In this document: one piece after another, positions 1-11,243 of the stretch | Layout of the letters: every line of letters starts with the position of its first letter | How positions within the stretch are numbered: position 1 is the first letter of the stretch | Source of the DNA: Phyto melanocephala | Lineage: Eukaryota; Arthropoda; Insecta; Diptera; Rhinophoridae | Length of the DNA: 64,000 nucleotides | Assembly (NCBI GenBank): GCA_941918925.1 | Contig: OW799234.1 | Span: 59,624,968 to 59,688,967 of the forward strand | Direction of reading: 5' to 3' | The notes under the pieces: model-generated | The model's input: only the letters and a program-made list of their open reading frames with translations | Told to the model about the DNA's origin: nothing | Databases searched by the model: none | Program-made: the position numbers and the translations under genes

Positions 1-6
1 TAATAA

Positions 7-420
7 GATAAGATTAGAGCAGGAGTTTTCGACGGTCCCCAAATAAGGCAATTTATGAATGACAACGATTTTGATAAGACAATGACCGAAACTGAACGAA
101 ATGCGTGGACATCATTCGTGCAAGTTATAAAAAGTTTTTTGGGAAATAATAAAGCTCCAAATTATGTTCAATTAGTAGAGAATATGCTGGATAAGTTCAG
201 AGACCTTGGCTGCAGCATGAGTATTAAAATCCATTATTTGCACAGTCACTTGGACCGATTTCCCGAAATTTGGGTAATTTAAGCGAAGAACAAGGAGAAA
301 GGTTTCACCAAGATATCAAAATTATGGAAAATCGGTACCAGGGAACGTGGGATACACATATGATGGCTCAAAAAAATAAAAATCAAAAAATAACTTTTAT
401 TTTTGCTCGAAAAAAATCAA
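7..420 (+). pseudogene. C-terminal fragment of a dispersed arthropod transposon-type ORF, frameshifted
   Basis: The frame opens at base 7, right after two stops, and reads AGVFDGPQIRQFMNDNDF, then ERNAWTSF, FLGNNKAPNYVQL, LGCSMSIKIHYLHSHLDRFP. It then shifts by one base near 267 and continues as GNLSEEQGERFHQDIK and ENRYQGTWDTHMMA. This GPQIR / SHLDxFPENLG / SEEQGERFHQDIK / RYQG.W series is the C-terminal part of a multi-copy ORF I know from many insect and cnidarian genomes, where it behaves like a transposable-element gene; its biochemical role is not known to me. A single missing A in the run before TTTGGG explains the frameshift. After HMMA the usual aromatic and charged tail is replaced by an AT-rich run. 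The two stops at the left edge show truncation or decay there too. This is a dead copy rather than a host gene. Confidence 0.6.
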
Positions 421-574
421 AATCAAAAAATAACTGTTATCATCTGACTTTTATGAAAAAAGGAATAATTATTACGGTCCCTGATTTCACAGCAAAAAAA
501 ATAAATAAATTTAACAAAATTTCGAACTGTTTTTGTTTTCTTGCATTTTTAAATTTAAACATTTAAATGGCCCA

Positions 575-1080
575 CTCGTTATATGCTTTAAAGGGTCTAA
601 AATGAATATTGTAAAAATTACAAACACATTGACAAACTTATATATACCCTTTTACAGTAACTATATTAAAAAAGAATCCAAATTATTTATAACTATAACT
701 TTAGTGACTACTTTTTCGAGAATTTTCACGAATAACCCCAGAGATATACCGAATATATAAATGATAATATATTTGCCTGTAAACTTTTTGAGAGCTGACA
801 AAATTTAATTTGTTTTCTTATATATCTGCAAACTATGAACCGATTTCACTGGATTGATTTATGGATTTTCTTCCGAATATTTGATTTTAACAGGCACGTG
901 GACCGACATGCAGATCAATGGCATTCCCTATACATAATGTTTCAGAAAATATATACTTTATGGGATCGTGAATAAATATTGTAGAAATTACAAACAATAT
1001 AATAATATTGTTATTGAATAACAAAGCTATAAACATGTATATATAATTATATGTATATCCTCCGCATTACAGGTGAAAAA
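575..1080 (-). repeat. Two degraded pieces of a family B HINE
   Basis: At 583-655 and again at 900-1080 the sequence follows the 5' head of family B read on the minus strand: a TTTATGGG(T/A)TC block, a GTAGAAATTACAAACA block and a run resembling TATATACCC. No GTCY tract, stem-loop or target duplication survives, so this is an old, split copy. Confidence 0.45.
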
Positions 1081-1818
1081 AGCTGGAAAACTTACAAAGC
1101 GTTCAAAAAACTAAAAACAGCAGACAGTTGTCCGAGGCCTTCGGCCACGAACTGTCCCTGCAGGCTGTGCCAGAGATACGGCCATTAAGTTTAACGTAGA
1201 ATACTCTATCCGATAAGACAGAAAACATATATAACAATAAATGATAAATAATATAAGCAAATGAATTTATTTGATAGTCACTTTTGATAATAAACATAAG
1301 CTTATGGTAGGAAAAATAGGATAAATATGTTTTTAAATTAACATTCAAATTTCTCGCAAAAACTAATTCAATGGTTGTGTTATCAATAGTTGTAGGAGCA
1401 TCTTTTCGAATATAATCCAAATTAAATGTATCGCTTATATATTTCGCTTTCAATATTTCATCAATCAAAACAACAGCCGAAGGTTTGTGTCCACACTGAA
1501 ACAGCAGCATAATTTGTGTTCACGCTACAAACTCAAACACTCAACCAAACACCACACATATGTTTGAGTGTATGTGTTTAAACAATTTTCATTTGAGAAA
1601 TTTAAATATTAGGAAGATATCAACCAATATGAAATGTATATCAAACGAAAGGTAACATCTTCATTAACCTACAAAAAAATTTAAAAAAAAGTTATCTCGC
1701 CGTTTCCTCATAATCAATGAAATAAAGATTACATCAATAACAATCTGACATGACTCCCTATACCGTAAGATAAGGCGTATTCTACACCAAAAAAACAATT
1801 AAATCTGATGAAAAATTA
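1081..1818. other. AT-rich spacer without recognised features
   Basis: Only a short GC-richer patch at about 1122-1200 stands out. The 135-codon minus-strand frame over 1103-1510 has no recognisable motif and I read it as chance. Confidence 0.4.
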
Positions 1819-1923
1819 TGACACGAACACAATTTTTATTAGAATCTCTATGCCAAAAGCACAGCAAACTTGATTGTTTGAGTAACATTACGATCTCGTT
1901 CTAATGGCGCGGTTTCGCCCCTG
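1819..1923. repeat. Diverged relative of the short palindromic MITE at 4905-5033
   Basis: The run TTATTAGAATCTCTAT, then AAAGCACAGC, then GATTGTTTGAGTAA aligns with the reverse complement of the middle and one arm of the 129-bp element at 4905-5033, ending in GCGGTTTCGCCCC where that element has GTAATTCGGCCCC. The other arm is poorly preserved. Confidence 0.4.
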
Positions 1924-2186
1924 TACAATTGGCAGCGCTTGTAGAGACAATAACTACCTTAAAGTAATTTCTCAGTATTTTTTGCATAAATGAATAAAAA
2001 ATAATAAATAAATAATTTAGAAAATACTTGAATACAATATGTTTCCGATTGGCTCCACTATGTGATGCTTAAAAAATTTGTTGCAGAAAATAAACACGTA
2101 TTGGGGGTTGAATATATTTTCTGTATTCCCAAAAGTGGACAATAAAAAACCTACTATTGTCTGATAAAGAAGACAATAAATAAATT

Positions 2187-3695
2187 ATTTTTATACCCGC
2201 CACCAAAAAAATGGTGGGGGTATATTCATTTTGTCATTCCGTTTGTAACACATCGAAATATCCATTTTAGACCCCATAAAGTATATATATTCTGAATCGG
2301 GGTTTGATTTGATGACGATCTAGCTATGTCCGTCCGTCTGTCCGTCTGTCCGTCTGTTGAAAGCACGATAGAGGTCGCACCGAAAAAGCTAAAGGGCTCA
2401 AATTTTGCCAGAATCTTTCTTATAGACAAGGTTTGTTTGGTATTGAAAATGGGCTAAATCGGAATATTAGAAAGAGAGTTATAGCTCGTAAAGCAAGAAT
2501 AGGTCGAAAAAACAGTGTCCTTCAAACATCGAAAAAAAAGGAATTGTGTCAAAACGCATAAACGTAGAGTCATGAAACTTCGAATATATATTTCTCGAGT
2601 CAAAAGAATATTTCTCCCCAAAAATTGTTTAAATCTATGCATTAGAAAAGGAGTTATAGGTCAAAATGTACGAAAATTTATACCGCTCAGTGTATATTTG
2701 AAGTTTAAAACGTAATAAAACTGACAAAACTATATGTACGGTTCTGAAATTTTGCAAACGTGGTTTTTTGGTCAAAGTCTTCGTTATAACGGAAAATAAA
2801 TGTGCCACGCCCACTTTTTTTTTAAATTTTTATAAAAATATATTAGTCATATTCATTAGCATTTATTCATTGCAGATGGCGACATCTGTTGAAGGCGCCA
2901 CTACATTTTGCAAACACTGAGGATGATGTCTTTGCTAAACATCACGTAGAACACTAGATGACTCTAGTAACATTTTTTTGCACAAACTACAAAGGAATTT
3001 TATAGGGGTTTGTGAAAACGAAAATGACCGAAGTTTGTTGACAAAAATTAACTAGAGTAATGATTTGTGCCCAACTTTACATATAGTTGTACACACAGTC
3101 TTATGAGGTTTAAGATTTAAAAATATTTTAAAAAATTTTCATCAGTAGATTTAAAATAAGTATTTGAATATTTAAAATACATATTTTAACAAATTTTTTT
3201 TTATCTATCTATTCTTTTGTAAAGGGTGGTTAAATTTTAAGGGCCACAGGGTGATTCAAAATAGACATGCTCAGCATTTTGCTAAAACAGGAAATTTATT
3301 AGTAAGATTTTGATTTTTAAACTTCTATAACATTTTGCTTTTAAAAGATTTTCAAACGAAATAAGTTTTGTATAATTTTAAAATTTGTTAGCCATTAGTA
3401 CATGAAAATAAATTGTTTATAATGTTTAGAAATAATTTTTTTTTATCTTTAGGTCTAAATTTTCCTAAATTCCTTTTTTTAATACACCATAACTTCTAGA
3501 AAACATAAGATAACAAAAAAAAATTAGCACCATTTAGTAGATAAAACTCTCCTCTCCTCCCCATTTTATACCCGTTACGATCCGACCGTGATCAGCAGAC
3601 CAATTTTTGTGACACAAGGTCAAATATTTTTTGCAAAATTTTAGTAAAAGAGCTAAACAAATTTTTTTGTAATGTGTTTTTTTGAAGTATTTGAG
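2187..3695 (+). mobile_element. Family A HINE (Helentron-associated element), copy A1, 3' end lost
   Basis: It begins TTTTTATACCCGCCACC followed by seven A and GGTGGGGGTATA, an imperfect head hairpin. It then has CATTTTGTCATTCCG and a (GTCY)n tract near 2328-2358 with three TCCGTCTG units. A block containing CACGATAGAGGTC and GCTCAAATTTTGCCAGAATC follows. This order (subterminal hairpin, GTCY microsatellite, conserved block) is that of dipteran DINE-1/mini-me elements, which are non-autonomous Helentrons. The copy is interrupted at 3222 by another repeat and never reaches the ATTCGGC stem-loop. The next copy begins directly downstream in the same orientation. ORFs over the GTCY tract are by-products. 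Confidence 0.85.
3222..3545 (+). repeat. Dispersed repeat with a mariner-type end, copy S1
   Basis: It starts AAGGGTGGTTAAATTTTAAG and continues CAGGGTGATTCAAAATAGAC. The same sequence, inverted and nearly base-for-base over about 240 bases, is present at 55653-55970. The opening block equals the terminus of the mariner derivatives nested in family A, so this is probably another deletion product using those ends. The far end is ill-defined. Confidence 0.6.
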
Positions 3696-4583
3696 TTTTT
3701 ATATCCGCCACCAAAAAAATAGTATGTATATTCTTAATCGGGGTTTTATTTGACGACGATCTAGCTATGTCCGTCCGTATGTCCGTCTGTTAAAAGCACG
3801 ATAGAGGTCCCATCGAAAAAGCTAGTGGGCTCAAATTTTGCCAGAATATGTCTTATACACAAGGTTTGTTTGGAATAGAAAATTGGCTAACTCGGAGTAT
3901 AAGGAAGAAAGAAAAATTGCCTAAATGCATGCATTAGGAAGGGAGTTAGAGATCAAAATGTACGAAAATTTATACCGCGCAGTGTATTTTTCAGTATGTT
4001 CAAAATTTTAAACCTAATAAGAGTGGCAAAATTAGATCTACGATTCTGAAATTTTGCAGGAATTGCTTTTTGGTCAAAAGCTTTCTTCTGACGGAAAATA
4101 AATGTGACACGCCAACCTCCCATACAACGTTTGCTCTCAAATTCTTATAATTTCTCTATAAATCGAATAATAAAGGACTTTATTGAAATTTATAAGTTGT
4201 ATTTATTAGCATAAATAACTTCGACACACCTACTATAACGCTCACTTTCCACGTTATTTACTGTTAATGAAATTTAAATTTATAAAACCGACAAAATTAG
4301 AGGTATGATGATAAAATTTGCTACGGAAATCCTTCTAGTCAATGTTATTGTTATGCCAGAAAATTTAGGTGACACGCCCACTCTTACGCCCACATCCTAT
4401 ATAATGCTTTATTTCAAATTCATATAATATCTCAATGAATAAATATTTTGGAAGAATTACAGACTATATTGAAATATTTAAGTTGTATTTATTAGCAGAA
4501 ATTTTATTGACACGCTTACTTTAACGCCCATTTTCACTGAAACACTTAATTAACGAAAACATTTTACCAGCATATCGAAGTTA

Positions 4584-5065
4584 TAAAGGGTGGGTTAATT
4601 TTAAGGGCCGATGTTGATTTTGAGTAAAACACAAATTATTTAGGAAATTATTATCATTTCTTTCTTAATGATAATATTTGTATGGTTCAATTATGTATGG
4701 AACAAATGGCCCTCGCGACCTCAACGGCACACCTCGATCCGATAGTCCAAATTCTCAATAACATTACTGATGCTCAATTGTTTGGCACGATGATGAGTCG
4801 AAGTTGACTGTTTTTTTGCCACACTATCGCGATAAACAGCAATGCTTCTCATTTAACGAATTTAGAAGGCATTCATAGATGTTCTAACATTTTATACGGA
4901 CCTGGGGCCGAATTACGGCATTCGATATCGATCGAAATTTTACTCGAACGATCGGGTACGCTGTGCTTTAGGTATAGAGATTCTAATAAGAGTTTTCAAA
5001 TTTCGATCACGTTCGAGTGCAGTAATTCGGCCTCTGTTTTAAATTTAAAATTTAACCACCCTCTA
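4584..5065 (-). mobile_element. Internally deleted mariner-like element nested in A2
   Basis: It is bounded by TA, with ends AAGGGTGGGTTAATTTTAAG and the complementary TTAAAATTTAACCACCCTC. Minus-strand remnants of the helix-turn-helix region are missing more than in the sister copy at 5689-6299, because a 129-bp element sits inside it. It occupies the same position in family A as the mariner copies at 5689-6299, 37610-38185 and 56154-56770. Confidence 0.7.
4905..5033. mobile_element. 129-bp MITE inside the nested mariner
   Basis: The ends are GGGCCGAATTACGGCATTCG and, on the other strand, AGGCCGAATTACTGCACTCG. CTG flanks both sides (4902-4904 and 5034-5036), as a 3-bp target duplication would. 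The sister mariner copies lack it at this point (ACCTG directly followed by TTTT), giving an empty site. Superfamily not assigned. Confidence 0.65.
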
Positions 5066-5197
5066 CAAAGAAAGTGATGTATATTTTATTATAAAGAGAT
5101 TATTTCAAGCGTTTAACAAAATAATATTTAAATATACACAAAATTGGTGGTGGGTATAAAAGATTCGGCACAGCCGAATATAGTGCTCTTACTTGTT

Positions 5198-5546
5198 TCT
5201 ACTAATGAATTTCTATTTTACAGATGTCTAATAAAATCAAAGTAAAAAATTATATCTTAGGCGAAACGATAACGATATACTAACGACTTCCGTGTAAATA
5301 ATAATAGTCTATTGGAAATGTGTTAAAAAATGAATCAATACAAATTGACAAACGTAGAGAACACACAGGAAATCGTGTTACACAAATGATGTGTAACGCG
5401 TTCTACGTTGGCTATAAAAGAAAAATCTATTTCCTAGTTTAATTATGGTTCAAATGATTTTTGGTAAAAAACACAAACTAAAAACACACACAGCCAAACA
5501 AAAATATTAAAAAAAGGACATGAATAGAAAACAAAAACACTACAAT
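5198..5546. other. Spacer between the tail-to-tail A2 and A3 elements, with a hairpin
   Basis: It contains a nested inverted repeat at 5351-5409: outer arms AACGTAGA and TCTACGTT, inner arms CGTGTTACAC and GTGTAACGCG around a 7-base loop. Nothing else is recognisable. Confidence 0.6.
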
Positions 5547-5688
5547 AACAAGTAAGAGCATTATATTCGGCTGTGCCGAATCTTTTATACCCACCACCAA
5601 TTTTGTGTACATTAAAAGCACAATATTTATTATTTTGTTAATCATTATGGATAATCTCTTTATAATAAAATATGTATCACATTCTTTG

Positions 5689-6299
5689 TAGAGGGTAGTT
5701 AAATTTTAAGGGCCCATGTTGAAGATGAGCCACACAAACAACAAGTTTTTTTTTGCATTTCATTTGACATTTCTCAATCTCAGACCAACTTAAAAGTGGA
5801 AAGATACGCAAATGAGCAACGCGTTAAAGTTATTCAGGTTTTTTATAAAAATGGGCGTTCAAGTCAAAATGCATTTTGTGCACTTCGTAATTCTTTTGAT
5901 CAACATAATCGTTCAAATTCGTCCACAATCGGGAGAATTGTAAAAAATATTTAAATTTCTGCAAAACAGGTCTGTATAAAATGTCAGAAAATCTGTGAAT
6001 GCCTTCTTAGTTCGTTGAATGTGAACCATTGCTGTTTTTTGCGATAGTGTGGCAAAAGAGCAGTCAACATCGACTCATCATCATGCCCAACAATTGACCA
6101 TCAACATTGTCATTGAAAATTTGGACCATCAGATCGAGGTGTGGCGCCAAGGATGGGGGGCCATTTGGCCGATATTTTGTCAAATACATAATTGAACCGT
6201 ACAAATATTATCATTACAAAAAGAAATAATTATAATTTCCTAAATAATTTGTGTTTTGTTTAAATTTAACATCAGCCCTTAAAATTTAACCACCCTTTA
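5689..6299 (+). pseudogene. Nested mariner-like element with N-terminus joined to C-terminus
   Basis: TA and GAGGGTAGTTAAATTTTAAG open it; TTAAAATTTAACCACCCTT and TA close it. The coding remnant begins at about 5797 with MERYANEQRVKVIQVFYKNG, typical of the first helix of a mariner/Tc1-type transposase. It continues SQNAFCALR and STIGRIVK, then decays with stops. The text after NIVIENLDHQIEVW is the family's extreme C-terminus (usually RSRGGHL.DILFH). The whole catalytic core is therefore missing and the N- and C-terminal parts are fused. The copy at 24430-24905 shows the same fusion. Confidence 0.75.
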
Positions 6300-6337
6300 T
6301 AACTTCGATATGCTACTTAAATGCTTTTGTTAATGTA

Positions 6338-7372
6338 GTCTTTCAAGAAAGTGGGCGTTAAAGTAGGCATGTCAATAAAGTTTCTGCTAATAAATACAAC
6401 TTAGACATTTCAATATAGTCCTTTATTTTCCCAAAAACTTTGTCAATAGAGAAATTACATGAATTTAAGATAAACTGTTATATGGGAGGTAAGCGTTAAA
6501 GTGGGCGTGTAACCAAAATTTTTGGCACAACAATAACATTGATTAGAAGGATATATGTAGCAAATTTGACCATTATACCTCTAATTTTTTTTGGTTTTAT
6601 GAGCTTTTAAATTTCATTAACGGTAGATAACGTGAAAAGTGGGCGTTATAGTAGGCGTGTCGAAGCTGTTTTTGCTAATGAGTACAACTAAGGTATTTCA
6701 ATATAGTCCTTTGTTATTCCAAAATCTTTATTAATAGAGAAATTATATGAATTTCAGCTAAACCGTTATATGGGAAGTGGGCGTGACACCTAAATTTTTT
6801 GGCACAGTAATGACATTGTCTAGGGGGATATACGTAGCAAATTTGACCATTATACCTCTAATTTTGGCGGTTTTATGAGCTTTTAAATTTCATTTACGGT
6901 AAATAACGGGAAAAGTGGGCGTTATTGTAGGCGTGTCAAAGTTGTTTTTGCGAATGAGTACCACTTAGATGTTTCAATATAGCCCTTTATTATTCCAAAA
7001 TCTTTATTAATAGAGAAATTATATGAATTTTAGGTAAAACTTTATATGGGAGGTGGGCGTAAAAGTGGGCGTGGCATCTTAATTTTCTGGCGCAGTAATG
7101 AAATTGCCTAGGGGGATACACGTAGCAAATTTGATCATCATACCTCTAATTTTGGCGGTTTTATGAGCTTTTAAATTTCATTAACGGTAGATAACGTGAA
7201 AAGTGGGCGTTATAGTAGGCGTGTCAAAATTGTTTTTTCTAATGAGCACAACCTAGATGTTTCAATATAGTCCCTAATTATTCCAAAATCTATATTAATA
7301 GAGTAATTATATGAATTTTGGGTAAAACGTTATATGGGAGGTGGGCGTAAAAGTGGGCGTGGCACATTGATT
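6338..7372 (-). repeat. Tandem array of about 280-bp units in A3
   Basis: The block AAGTGGGCGTTA(T/A)(A/T)GTAGGC recurs at about 6350, 6638, 6913 and 7199 (spacings 288, 275, 286). Each unit also contains ATTTCAATATAG and a (G/A)TGGGCGT.A.AGTGGGCGTG stretch. Unit number differs among family A copies. Confidence 0.85.
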
Positions 7373-7997
7373 TTCCGTTACAAAAAAGCGTTTCACCAAA
7401 AAACAAAGTGTGCAAAATTTCAGAGTCGTACATCCAATTGTGTTGCTTTTATGACGTTTTTGTTTTTAAATATACCGAAAAATACACTGTGCGGTAAAAA
7501 TTTTCGTACATTTTGATCGATAACTCCTCTCCTAATGCATAGATTTAGATAATTTTTGGGAAAAAATATTGTTTTTACTCAGGAAATATATATTCGAAGT
7601 TTCATGAGTGTACGGTAATGCGTTTGGACACAATTCCATTTTATTCGATGTTCGAGGGACACGGTTTTTTCGACCTACTCTTGCTTTTCGAGCTATAACT
7701 CTCTTCCTAATATTCCGATTTAGCCCATTTTCAATACCAAACAAACCTTATCTATAAGAAAGATTCTGGCAAAATTTGAGCCCCCTAGCTTTTTCGGTGC
7801 GACCTCTATCGTGCTTTCAACAGACGGACAGACGGACAGACGGACAGACGGACGGACATAGCTAGATCGTCATCAAATCAAACCCTGATTCAGAATATAT
7901 ATACTTTAGGGGGTCTAAAATGAATATTTCGATGTGTTACAAACGGAATGACAAAATGAATATACCCCCACCATTTTTTTGGTGGCGGGTATAAAAA

Positions 7998-8528
7998 GAA
8001 GCTATAAATTGACCTTTTGACACACATCTGCACATTAAATTAACTATGTATGGATGCACATATGTATGTATAGATGTAATAAGTACATATGAATATCCAT
8101 TCCTAGTCGTATATGTTTGGATATAAGTAATACGAGTATATGTTTGTATGGATGTGTAAATTGACTTCATAAAAATTTTAATAGTCTGTGTGAGGGGGAT
8201 ATACACAGTTAGAAGGACGTGTCATTAAACTGTTATGGCGGTTATTATTACGTGAGGCCTGAATGATTTTTATTTTATTCTTTATAACAAAAGAAACTTT
8301 TTTATTTTTTTTAGTTTTATTGTGAAAGAAATAAAAAAAGATTTCTTTTTATTTTGGACGAAATAAAAATATGTCTGAATGTGTGTCTCGCTAATGTATA
8401 ATGGTTAACTTTGGTTTAGCTACTGGATTCATTTGTATGTATTTTTAATTGTGTACAGAAAGAAAATTAAATTTTTATAGTTGGTCAAGACCGACAGTAT
8501 TTTAAATCTACATCAAAAAAATTAAAAT
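7998..8528. other. AT-rich spacer
   Basis: It contains a diffuse TATG/CATA-rich stretch at about 8040-8160. No gene or repeat recognised. Confidence 0.5.
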
Positions 8529-9443
8529 GTGATGGGACATGACGGAAGGGACCTTATCTTGCCAGGGGTCAGAGTCGAGTTTTTGATACCAATAAAGGAC
8601 AAAATTCTGAACAAAATGACACCAAAATCATGCGAAAATCTCAAAAATTTATGAGTTTACAGTATTTTGAAGTTTTTATTTCAAAAAAGGTAGTTTCGAG
8701 ATAATTGAGGTTAAAGTTTGACTATGTTTTTGAACGTGTTTTTTTAGGATTTTGGCTGCCCTATGAAGTGCCCATGTGTTTATTTTAATTTCGTTTGGGA
8801 ATTTTACCCACCCTTGACATTTTTTAACTCCCCCTCCCCCCAAGTGCTGATCCCTCCACAAAATTTTATTTTTGTGACCTTTTTTTTCACAAATGAAATG
8901 AAATAGTATAATATTTTTATTAATAATTTTTAAGTATACATGTAACATTAAAAAGCTTGTAAAACTACAATATAGGCAAGTACCAAGTAAACATATTTTT
9001 GAAGAAATAGAAAAATTTTAAAAAAAATTGGTGTTAGGTAGAAAATATTTTCCTTCTACTTTGCATTGAAAAGCTTCCTTCTTTTTCGCAGGGTTATTTT
9101 TGGTCGCCTTGGAGCATGGCCGCTGTCCTTTTCGGAATCGAGATGTTCATCTTTACTTTCAAACTGGTGCTCAGCAATAGCTGTGGGGAGTTTAGGGCAT
9201 AGTAAATCCTTATGCTCGTCCCTACAATACGGTCTAATTTTTTCTAAAGTTCTAAAGTGTCAAACACAGCTCATTAAACAAGAGAAAATGACCGATAATG
9301 TGATGTAGATACACAACGAGATATGTAGGTAGCGTTAGGTGTCAAAAGCCCAAAACATGAAATTTAGTCTTTAATTCACGTTTTGGCCTGTACTGAAAAT
9401 TTTAATCTGGCAAGATAAGGTCCCTTTCGTCATATCGTGTCAC
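8529..9443. mobile_element. 915-bp non-autonomous TIR transposon
   Basis: The first 37 bases and the reverse complement of the last 37 agree at 32 positions. The best block is AAGGGACCTTATCTTGCCAG at both ends (8546-8565 and the inverse at 9407-9426). A second, subterminal inverted repeat (CCAAAACATGAA / TTCACGTTTTGG) lies near 9351-9388. I see no target duplication and no transposase-like frame; the 80-codon frame at 9066 has no motif. Superfamily unassigned and no second copy in this window. Confidence 0.7.
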
Positions 9444-9752
9444 CAGTTATGAAAAAAGTTAAAAAATTTTATAAGTTTAAAAGTATTTCCAATAGTTTTA
9501 TAAAAGTTTAGTGCATTTCTCAAAGAGGAATTATAACTTTAGGATTAATTATGAATTAAAAATTGCCAAATTAATAGGGAAATTCAAACTTTTCAATTCT
9601 AATATTTTCAGCAGGTTGGGAGTGGGATCTTTATGGGTGTCACGTCTTTTACACAAGGTGGCCCAGAAACTCTCCAACGATATTGTTTTAGTACATCTTT
9701 TAAATCAAACGGCATTAATTAATTAATTAAGTGTTTATTTATACTTTTAAGT
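9444..9752. other. Spacer, nothing recognised
   Basis: Ordinary AT-rich sequence; the 71-codon frame at 9511 has no motif. Confidence 0.4.
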
Positions 9753-10085
9753 TTATTTCCCTTTTAAATATGCTATAGAGCAATGAGTGCCGTCATTCTT
9801 AAATACCATTATTTGTGTTCTTTTAAAGGCATTATTCACCGCTCTAGATAAAAACTCGGGAAAAAAAATTTTGGCACCAATAGTTACTTTATCCTGTTGA
9901 AACCACAAAACCTCCAGTACCAAACTGTCAGTTTGCAGCAATAATAACAAATTTTCCATGACTTTGTATCGGTTTACAGTTACAGCAACTGTAACAGTGT
10001 TGCTCTGGGAGTCCTTGAAAAGATAAGGTCCGATGACGCCACCTATGTAAATCTTGCACAAATTGAGACCACCTACTCTACTCAT
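9753..10085 (-). pseudogene. Mariner-like transposase fragment (middle of catalytic domain)
   Basis: The minus strand reads GGVIGPYLFKDSQSNTVTV, then VNRYKVMENLLL, then LVLEVLWFQQD. These correspond to the family signatures GGIIGPYFF, VTVNGxRYxAML and WFQQDGATCH, the last carrying the second catalytic aspartate. Homology stops at QQD; the rest of the frame is unrelated. Neither the N-terminal DNA-binding part nor the third aspartate is present. Confidence 0.65.
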
Positions 10086-10508
10086 AAAACGATTCGAAAT
10101 AATTCGTTATACTAGATGTTCATAGATCTCTCTTTTTATGTTGTTGCAAATACCATCAAACACTCATTATACTCCTTCCGGCTTCGGTGATGTAGGGTGT
10201 AATACAATAAATAAATAAATATATTTATAAAAAATCTACATGGTTGCAGTTAAAGAAACAAATTTAATTAATTCGTTGCCACGATTTTATCAAACAATTG
10301 AAAATATAAAAAATCTACATTAAATAAAATACTAAAAGCCTTTTTAGTTTAAAATTTTTTATATAATAAATGTATTCTTATATATTTTATAATGCAGCAG
10401 AAAATTGCTGTAAAGAACAATGTGAACAATTGTACCATTTTCAAATAAAAAAGGGACGCATTTAAACGTTTAAATATATGATAAGGCTATTTCGAATTTT
10501 CAGTGCCC
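10086..10508. other. Spacer, nothing recognised
   Basis: AT-rich; no repeat ends or protein motifs seen. Confidence 0.4.
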
Positions 10509-11243
10509 TACACGCAAAGAAAAAATTTGGTTGTGTTAACCATAATCGAAGAGCAACATACTATGATTGAATTGTATGATTATGTTTAAAATAATAACGG
10601 TTACCAGTTATCATTATTATGTTTAATTTAAGTATCATTCAATAATCATATATATGACTACAATTGAAATCAGCAATCTTTGCTTTTTTACGGCAAATTA
10701 CTGTCTTTTGCTCTAACATACACATATTGCTTGTACTCACCAATTTAATTGCAATTTTTATACAAATATTTCTTTACATTTTCTCGTTTATTTTTAAATT
10801 TTCTTTAAATTTTCAAAATTTTTGTTCCTTTTTTTGACATCTCAAACTTTTAAAATAATAAAAATTTACTCAGCAAGAAGAAGAACAGTTGAAATCAAAT
10901 TATTATAAAAAAAATCATAGCTTTATTAATTTGTTATCATACTGTTGTCTCACCTATTATTTAATGACTATTTTAATTTTCTTATGTTTTTGAATAAAAT
11001 GTTATTTTTGTCGTCACAATTTTTTTAAATCATACTATTTTTAAATGATAACCATTTTGAAATTTTTACGAAAAGTAATCATTAAATGATACAATTCAAA
11101 CAAATACTTGATTATCGTGACAAAACATATGATGAAATGAAACAAAAATAACTATTACTTGTTTTTGACAACCTAATATTGTTTTGGAAAAAATAATATG
11201 ACCGTCGTGATCATGCCGTAACCATGGTTTTTCTTTTCGTGTA
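10509..11243 (+). mobile_element. Family C TIR element, copy C1 (uninterrupted)
   Basis: The left end TACACGCAAAGAAAAA and the inverse of the right end TACACGAAAAGAAAAA match at 15 of 16 positions. The interior is AT-rich and non-coding. Copies C2 (24193-25462) and C3 (42998-44098) share the ends and subterminal blocks such as GAAGAGCAACATACTATGAT and CTATTACTTGTTTTTGACAA. It is a non-autonomous DNA element of unassigned superfamily. C1 gives the empty site for the mariner insertion in C3. Confidence 0.75.

Larger units (their letters stand above)
3696..5197 (+). mobile_element. Family A HINE, copy A2, both ends present
   Basis: The head is TTTTTATATCCGCCACC, with two GTCY units near 3769-3790. 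The middle holds partial tandem units with the motif CACGCCCAC, then a nested mariner derivative (4584-5065), then GGTGGTGGGTATAAAAGATT. The stem-loop ATTCGGCACAGCCGAAT follows, and the copy ends in TAGTGCTCTTACTTGTT. The stem-loop about 10-15 bases from the 3' end and a T-rich insertion site fit Helentron-type rolling-circle elements. There is no Rep/helicase coding capacity. Confidence 0.85.
5547..7997 (-). mobile_element. Family A HINE, copy A3, full length with expanded tandem array
   Basis: Read on the minus strand it runs from TTTTTATACCCGCCACC (7997) to AACAAGTAAGAG (5547). It has four TCCGTCTG units (7821-7856 on the plus strand), about four tandem units of 275-288 bp, a nested mariner derivative and the ATTCGGC/GCCGAAT stem-loop. 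The first about 265 bases from the head are almost identical to copy A6 at 63736, apart from the number of microsatellite units. This suggests recent spread. It lies tail-to-tail with A2. Confidence 0.88.

Noticed and set aside
1103..1510. 135-codon minus-strand frame
   Set aside because: No domain, no splice or promoter context, partly over degraded repeat sequence; chance is sufficient.
7821..7856. Regularly spaced 8-base repeats, possible CRISPR-like array
   Set aside because: Contiguous microsatellite without unique spacers, and the DNA is animal.
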